DNA from: Poseidonibacter antarcticus
GTDB taxonomy: Bacteria; Campylobacterota; Campylobacteria; Campylobacterales; Arcobacteraceae
Length of the DNA stretch: 64,000 nt
Assembly (NCBI RefSeq): GCF_003667345.1
Contig: NZ_RCWF01000001.1
Coordinates: 460,443 to 524,442 of the forward strand
Reading direction: 5' to 3'
Shown here: positions 59,933 through 64,000 of the stretch, piece by piece
Numbering within the stretch: the stretch's first letter is position 1
Layout of the letters: every line of letters begins with the position of its first letter
The notes under the pieces: generated by a model
What the model was told of the DNA's origin: nothing
Databases searched by the model: none
The model's input: only the letters and a program-made list of their open reading frames with translations
Made by a program: the position numbers and the translations under genes

Positions 59933-61225
59933 TTATAAAATAAATGCTAATGCACTAATAAATGTAATTACTAAAATACCAATATTTAAATCACTAAACT
60001 CTTTTTTTGCTAATTTAATTATCGTATAAACTAAAAAACCAGCTGCTATACCATTCGTAATAGAAAAAGTTAAAGGCATTAATATAACAATTAAAAAAGC
60101 CCCTGCACTTGTAGCTAAATCCGAATCTACAAAATTAATTTTTCCTAATTCTGTAAACATTAAAACACCAACAACAACCAATACAGGATAAATTGCATTT
60201 GCAGGAATTGATTTAAATAATGGTAACATAAATAAAGTTGTTATAAAAAACATAGCTGTAAATACAGCTGTTAAACCTGTTCGTCCACCCTCTTCAACTC
60301 CTGTAGCACTTTCAATAAATGCAGTCGTTGTAGATACACCAATTAAAGCTCCAGCAGATGTAGCAATAGCATCAGCTTCTAAAGTTCTTTGTAATGATTT
60401 ATCATTCTTATTATTCTCTTGAAATAACTTAGCTCTTGTTCCTACGCCTGTTAATGTACCTAAAGTATCAAACATATCCGTAATTAAAAAAGTAATAATT
60501 ACAGGTAATAAAGATAAACTTATTGCACTTAATATATCAAGGTGCATAAAAATAGGAGAAATTGAAGCAGGCATCGAAATAATAGCTTCAGGTAATTCAC
60601 CTAAACCAAAAATCCATGCAACAATAGATGTAATAGCAATTGAAAGGATAAATGCACCTTTAATTTTATATGCATAAAAAGAGAATGCAAGAATTAAACC
60701 TAAAACTCCAAGTAATACATTTGAGTTTGAAAAATCACCTAATGTAACTAATGTGGCATCACTAGCTGTAATCATTCCCATTTGTTTTAATCCAATAAAT
60801 GCAATAAATGAACCAATACCAGCTGAAATAGCACGTCTTAAACTCATAGGAATAGAAGTCATAATCCAAACTCTAAAATTTGTTAAAGATAAGATTACAA
60901 ATAAAATACCAGATAAGAATACAATACCAAGTGCCGTTTCCCATGGAATTTTCATACCTAATACCAAACCATAAGAAAAGTATGCATTAAGTCCCATACC
61001 AACACTCATTGCAATTGGAGTATTCGACCAAAGGCCTGAAAAAAGTGTTGCTAAAATTGTAATAAGTGCTGTAGCAGTTACAACAGCATCCATTGGAAGA
61101 CCAGCATCAGCTAGAATAAAACCATTTACAGGAACAATATACATCATCGTTAAAAATGTAGTAAAACCAGCTGAGAACTCAGTTTTAACATTAGTATTAT
61201 GTTCTTTTAATTTAAAAAAGTTCAC
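59933..61225 (-). CDS. NCS2 purine permease (AzgA-like)
   Basis: A 430-residue transporter with about 13 helices. Features: MNFFKLKEHNTNVKTEFSAGFTTFLTMMYI, SVGMGLNAYFSYGL, VIITFLITDMFDTLGTLTGVG (substrate Asp) and ALIGVSTTTAFIESATGVEEGGRTGLTAV. This is the AzgA/PbuG group for adenine, guanine or hypoxanthine. It is in operon with the purine phosphoribosyltransferase. About 150 bases of leader were checked for a purine riboswitch and none was found. Confidence 0.92.
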   Translation of the reverse strand: MNFFKLKEHNTNVKTEFSAGFTTFLTMMYIVPVNGFILADAGLPMDAVVTATALITILATLFSGLWSNTPIAMSVGMGLNAYFSYGLVLGMKIPWETALGIVFLSGILFVILSLTNFRVWIMTSIPMSLRRAISAGIGSFIAFIGLKQMGMITASDATLVTLGDFSNSNVLLGVLGLILAFSFYAYKIKGAFILSIAITSIVAWIFGLGELPEAIISMPASISPIFMHLDILSAISLSLLPVIITFLITDMFDTLGTLTGVGTRAKLFQENNKNDKSLQRTLEADAIATSAGALIGVSTTTAFIESATGVEEGGRTGLTAVFTAMFFITTLFMLPLFKSIPANAIYPVLVVVGVLMFTELGKINFVDSDLATSAGAFLIVILMPLTFSITNGIAAGFLVYTIIKLAKKEFSDLNIGILVITFISALAFIL

Positions 61226-61361
61226 AAATTATCCTTAATTTTAAATAAGGGCAAAGTATACTCAAACCTAAATAAAAATTAATATAAAAGGCATAGAAAA
61301 TATACAAACATTATGATATTTTGAATATTATAAAATATAAGGGGAGTAGAAGAAGTAATTT

Positions 61362-61393
61362 AAAAGATAAACTCTTTTAAGAGTTTATCTTTT
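61362..61393 (-). terminator. Aminotransferase terminator
   Basis: Perfect 13-bp stem aaaagataaactc / gagtttatctttt spanning the last codons of the aminotransferase gene, with a T-rich tail on the minus strand. Confidence 0.7.
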
Positions 61394-62495
61394 TTGTATA
61401 ATTATCAAGAATGGAAGATAGTTTTTTTATTCCCATTTTTATTTCTTTATAAGTGGCATTTGTAAAATTAAATCTAGCTTCATTAGATTTTTCATCTAAA
61501 TAGAAAACTTCAGCAGGTACAAATGCAATATTTTCTTTTAATGCTTCTTTAGCTAATAACATAGAATCTACATCAAAAGAACCATAAATAAACATTCCAC
61601 CTTCTGGTTTTTTAAATTTAAAAGAAGGGATATATTTTTTAAAGCATTTAGCCATATATTCCATTTTTTTACTATAAGCATCATTAATCTTAGTTATATG
61701 CTCAAATAAATCATTATCTTTTAAATATTGTTCTACCAACATTTGATTAAAAGTTGAAGTATGTAAATCTAAAGATTCTTTAGCAGCTAATAAGTTATCA
61801 ATATTCTCTGCTTTTGCTCGAACCCAACCTAATCTTAACCCTGGCGCAACAATTTTAGAAAAAGAACCTAAGTGATAAGAATTCTCATATAATTTTGAAA
61901 TAGGAGTTTTTACTTTGTTTTTAAAATTTAAAAAACAATATGCTCCATCTTCAATTAAAGTAGAATTACTTTTATTTAATATACTAGCAATATTTTTTCT
62001 TTTTTTATTACTGTAAACATTTGTAGAAGGATTTTGATAATCACTAATAGCATATAAAATATTAGAACTATTTATTAATTTTTCTAATTCACTAAGCTTT
62101 TTGAAATCTTTTATTTCTTTACCTAATATTTTAAATGCACCTAATGCACCAATATAAGATGGACTTTCAACAATAACTTGTTTAGAATCTAAACTTTTTA
62201 AAATAATATCAAAAGCTTGTTGACTTCCTGTAGTAATTAATATTTCTTCTTTTGAAGTTTTAAAACCTAATTTATTCGTGTAAATTGATGCAATTTTTTC
62301 TCTTAAACCCTCAATACCTTGAGATTTTGAATATTGTAAGCAATCAGCATTTTTAAATACTTTCTTACTTGCTTTAGATAATTGATTTAATGGGAAAAAT
62401 TCTTTATCAGGAAGGCCTCCTGCAAATGAGATTGTATCCTCATCAGTTGCATCTAATATTTCTCTTATATATGACCTTTTAATTTTATTACTCAT
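61377..62495 (-). CDS. PLP-dependent aminotransferase (class I/II)
   Basis: A 372-residue aminotransferase of the 2-aminoadipate/MocR-like group: DTISFAGGLPDKEFFPL, ITTGSQQAFDIILKSL, the Schiff-base Lys in YHLGSFSKIVAPGLRLGWVRA, and EGGMFIYGSF at the C-terminus. There is no N-terminal GntR domain, so it is an enzyme. Substrates may be aromatic or branched amino acids or 2-aminoadipate. It stands alone. Confidence 0.88.
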   Translation of the reverse strand: MSNKIKRSYIREILDATDEDTISFAGGLPDKEFFPLNQLSKASKKVFKNADCLQYSKSQGIEGLREKIASIYTNKLGFKTSKEEILITTGSQQAFDIILKSLDSKQVIVESPSYIGALGAFKILGKEIKDFKKLSELEKLINSSNILYAISDYQNPSTNVYSNKKRKNIASILNKSNSTLIEDGAYCFLNFKNKVKTPISKLYENSYHLGSFSKIVAPGLRLGWVRAKAENIDNLLAAKESLDLHTSTFNQMLVEQYLKDNDLFEHITKINDAYSKKMEYMAKCFKKYIPSFKFKKPEGGMFIYGSFDVDSMLLAKEALKENIAFVPAEVFYLDEKSNEARFNFTNATYKEIKMGIKKLSSILDNYTKKINS

Positions 62496-62682
62496 ATATC
62501 CTACTTTTTAACGGAATTATATATAAAATAAATAAAAAATTCTTTATCTATTATTGCAATATTATTATCTTAAATTGCTATTTTATTTACTGCTTTACTA
62601 AAAAAAGAATCAAAAAATAAATTTATAAGTTTTATATAAATAAAAAGTAGCATAATTAATCAATACTGATGTACAATTAATT

Positions 62683-63627
62683 ATGAAAAAAATATTATTA
62701 CCCTTAATTATGCTAAGTACAATTGATTTGTTTGCAGGAGAAAATAATTCATTTTTAGAAACATTCATTTCAAATACAAATGATCATAGGAAAGATATAC
62801 ATAACTATATAATAGCTATGTCAACAAATTTAGATAACTATGTTGATGATAGTAGAAAATTAGATATAGAAAAATACTCATCAGCTTATGGATTGATTCA
62901 ATTCTCGGCATTTCAAAACCAACATGGAAGTGTAAATTTCGATCAAAAAATAAAATTAAAGTTAAAGTTACCAAAACTAAAAGATAAATTTAGATTAGTA
63001 TTTGAAAGTGATAAAATAGATGAAAATAAAGATTTTATTGAGAACCATGATTCAAATACAAATGATGATTTTAATTTAGCTTTATCTTATGAGACATTAA
63101 AAGATGATATTAAGTTAAAAGTAAAATCAGGAGTTAAACTAGGAAGTAAACTAGATCCATTTGTAAAAGTAACCGCACTAAAAACATGGGAAGACATCTA
63201 TTCTAATATTGATTATACAATTGGACAAAAAATAGAAGAGTCAGTTATAGATAAATTAGAATCAACTTCTTATATGAGGTTTGATAAACAATTAAACGAT
63301 AATAATTCAATACATAACTACACAGAATATTATTGGCATTCAGAAGAAAGTAGAGATAGCCAAATAATTAATTCATCATATTTAAGTCAAGAAATCAACT
63401 CAAAGAACTACTTAACATATAGTTTTTCAACTTATATTGATAATATAGATACAAATTTACGGGTTAAAAGAAATAGTTTAAAAATTAGTTATCGACATTT
63501 CATAAAAAATTGGTTATATGTAGATGCTATTCCAGAAAACTATTATAATGATGAAAATAATTTTAAACCTAGATATGCTATGAGATTTAATCTTGGGATG
63601 TATTTTAATAAAGATTCTTATAAATAA
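62683..63627 (+). CDS. Outer-membrane beta-barrel-like hypothetical protein
   Basis: A 314-residue protein with a signal peptide (about 1-18, ends LFA). Many alternating amphipathic strands run through the length (VNFDQKIKLKLKLPKLKDKFRLVFES, IKLKVKSGVKLGSKLDPFVKVTAL, NYLTYSFSTYIDN, LKISYRHFIKNWLYVDAIPE, YAMRFNLGMYF). It resembles an outer-membrane barrel, though the last residues (NKDSYK) lack the usual C-terminal Phe. Function unknown. No partner gene is near; the rRNA operon end follows. Confidence 0.6.
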   Translation: MKKILLPLIMLSTIDLFAGENNSFLETFISNTNDHRKDIHNYIIAMSTNLDNYVDDSRKLDIEKYSSAYGLIQFSAFQNQHGSVNFDQKIKLKLKLPKLKDKFRLVFESDKIDENKDFIENHDSNTNDDFNLALSYETLKDDIKLKVKSGVKLGSKLDPFVKVTALKTWEDIYSNIDYTIGQKIEESVIDKLESTSYMRFDKQLNDNNSIHNYTEYYWHSEESRDSQIINSSYLSQEINSKNYLTYSFSTYIDNIDTNLRVKRNSLKISYRHFIKNWLYVDAIPENYYNDENNFKPRYAMRFNLGMYFNKDSYK

Positions 63628-63691
63628 AGAAATATTTAGAACATAGAAATTAAATAAAGAGAAAGCAAGAATAAGAAAGGCAAAAAAAGCA

Positions 63692-63740
63692 GAAAAAAAG
63701 CTTAGCTTAAAACACTAAAAAAGTGTAAAAAGCTAAGCTA
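63692..63740 (-). terminator. rRNA operon terminator
   Basis: On the minus strand, agcttagctt pairs with aagctaagct (63699-63708 and 63730-63739) and ends in a T run; an inner acact/agtgt pair strengthens it. It lies just downstream of 5S. Confidence 0.85.
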
Positions 63741-63759
63741 ATTTGAATAAATACTCAAG

Positions 63760-63877
63760 AGCTGGCAGTGACCTACGTTTCCGACAAGGGGACCCTGCAG
63801 TATTATCAGCGATGAAGAGCTTGACTTCCAGGTTCGAAATGGGACTGGGTATTTCCTCTTCTCTATAACCACCAGCA
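63760..63877 (-). rRNA. rrf: 5S ribosomal RNA
   Basis: The minus strand reads TGCTGGTGGTTATAGAGAAG at the 5' end and CACTGCCAGC at the 3' end, with CCATTTCGAACCTGGAAGTC and GGTCCCCTTGTCGGAAACG between, as in 5S rRNA of this phylum (about 118 bases). Ends pair as the 5S helix I. The 23S gene is expected beyond the right edge. Confidence 0.95.
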
Positions 63878-64000
63878 AAACTGAGTAATCAATATATATA
63901 AAATAAAATCTATAAATAAATCCTAATCTAATATACTCATTACTCAACTTATATGTTGAGTAAAAGATATTTTAATGTTAAAGTCACACAATGTATACTT
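63878..64000 (-). other. 23S-5S spacer with processing-type hairpin
   Basis: The spacer upstream of 5S carries a perfect 9-bp inverted repeat ttactcaac / gttgagtaa (63940-63948 and 63955-63963), a likely rRNA processing stem. No 23S sequence could be confirmed within the window. Confidence 0.6.

Noticed and set aside
61226..61376. Purine riboswitch upstream of the purine permease
   Set aside because: The conserved purine-aptamer core was not found in the minus-strand leader; the strongest fold there is the aminotransferase terminator.
63738..63947. Minus-strand protein frame at the right end
   Set aside because: It is entirely within 5S rRNA and its spacer.
1..64000. CRISPR array, prophage, integrase or insertion sequence
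   Set aside because: No regularly spaced repeats, no transposase- or integrase-like protein and no paired inverted repeats flanking a gene were seen.

Overview
The window is AT-rich DNA (by eye about 70-75% A+T) from a member of the Campylobacterota, most likely an Arcobacter-type organism. The case rests on gene content: an oorDABC 2-oxoglutarate:acceptor oxidoreductase operon, a PerR/desulforubrerythrin pair as in Campylobacter, a TsdA-type dihaem cytochrome, the order pyrD - M16 protease - dapA - SDR - pgsA known from Helicobacter, a NavAb-like channel, and several two-component systems. A 5S rRNA gene on the minus strand at the right end marks the 3' end of an rRNA operon that continues outside the window. 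The species is inference; no 16S sequence is present.

Layout. 1-3.7 kb: a membrane-anchored Cache sensor (5' end missing), response regulator and histidine kinase in one overlapping operon, then a TsdA-type cytochrome with a tandem 14-bp repeat in its promoter. 3.7-6.3 kb: a secreted tandem OsmC protein, a DUF2798 membrane protein and a DUF3861 protein, flanked by a degenerate small ORF, two identical palindromes and a relic of a second OsmC 3' end. 6.3-9.0 kb: YqiA-like esterase, LpxR-like lipid A deacylase, a TonB/TolA-like protein, an RNase HI-like protein. 9.0-10.3 kb: an odd island with a tRNA-like element, a membrane protein of unknown function and a BrnT toxin fragment. 10.3-26.2 kb: housekeeping (radA, thioesterase, ybeY, cation antiporter, perR, desulforubrerythrin, exported nuclease/phosphatase, murJ, MsbA-like ABC exporter, pyrD, M16 protease, dapA, SDR, pgsA, rseP, yggS).

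26.2-34.6 kb is the most coherent accessory unit, all on the minus strand: a large PAS sensor kinase and its response regulator, then a TAXI-type TRAP binding protein, a fused TRAP permease, a LUD protein and an L-2-hydroxyglutarate oxidase (LhgO). The same 19-bp element (two TTGTTTCA units 11 bp apart) lies upstream of both the kinase gene and the TRAP operon. This suggests a self-regulated uptake-and-oxidation module for a small 2-hydroxy or dicarboxylic acid. Upstream lie a tautomerase, DUF711, GNAT and Crp-type group.

37.4-48 kb: MmcQ-like protein, trpC, a TPR lipoprotein, a YkgJ-like cysteine-cluster protein, a methyltransferase, oorDABC, an alarmone-hydrolase-like HD protein, DnaQ-like exonuclease, trpF, rpe and phospholipase A. 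48-55 kb: another two-component system with NUDIX and cytochrome c genes, a membrane protein with an uncertain start, YajQ and a Cache/HAMP histidine kinase. 55-63.7 kb: uracil permease and upp (divergent), an SDR-like protein, a voltage-gated channel whose pore motif TFEDWTD resembles calcium-selective variants of NavAb, DUF423, a small HTH-like protein, purine phosphoribosyltransferase with a purine permease, a PLP aminotransferase and an outer-membrane-like hypothetical. Most convergent gene pairs are separated by perfect inverted repeats that look like bidirectional terminators. I saw no CRISPR array, transposase, integrase or prophage.
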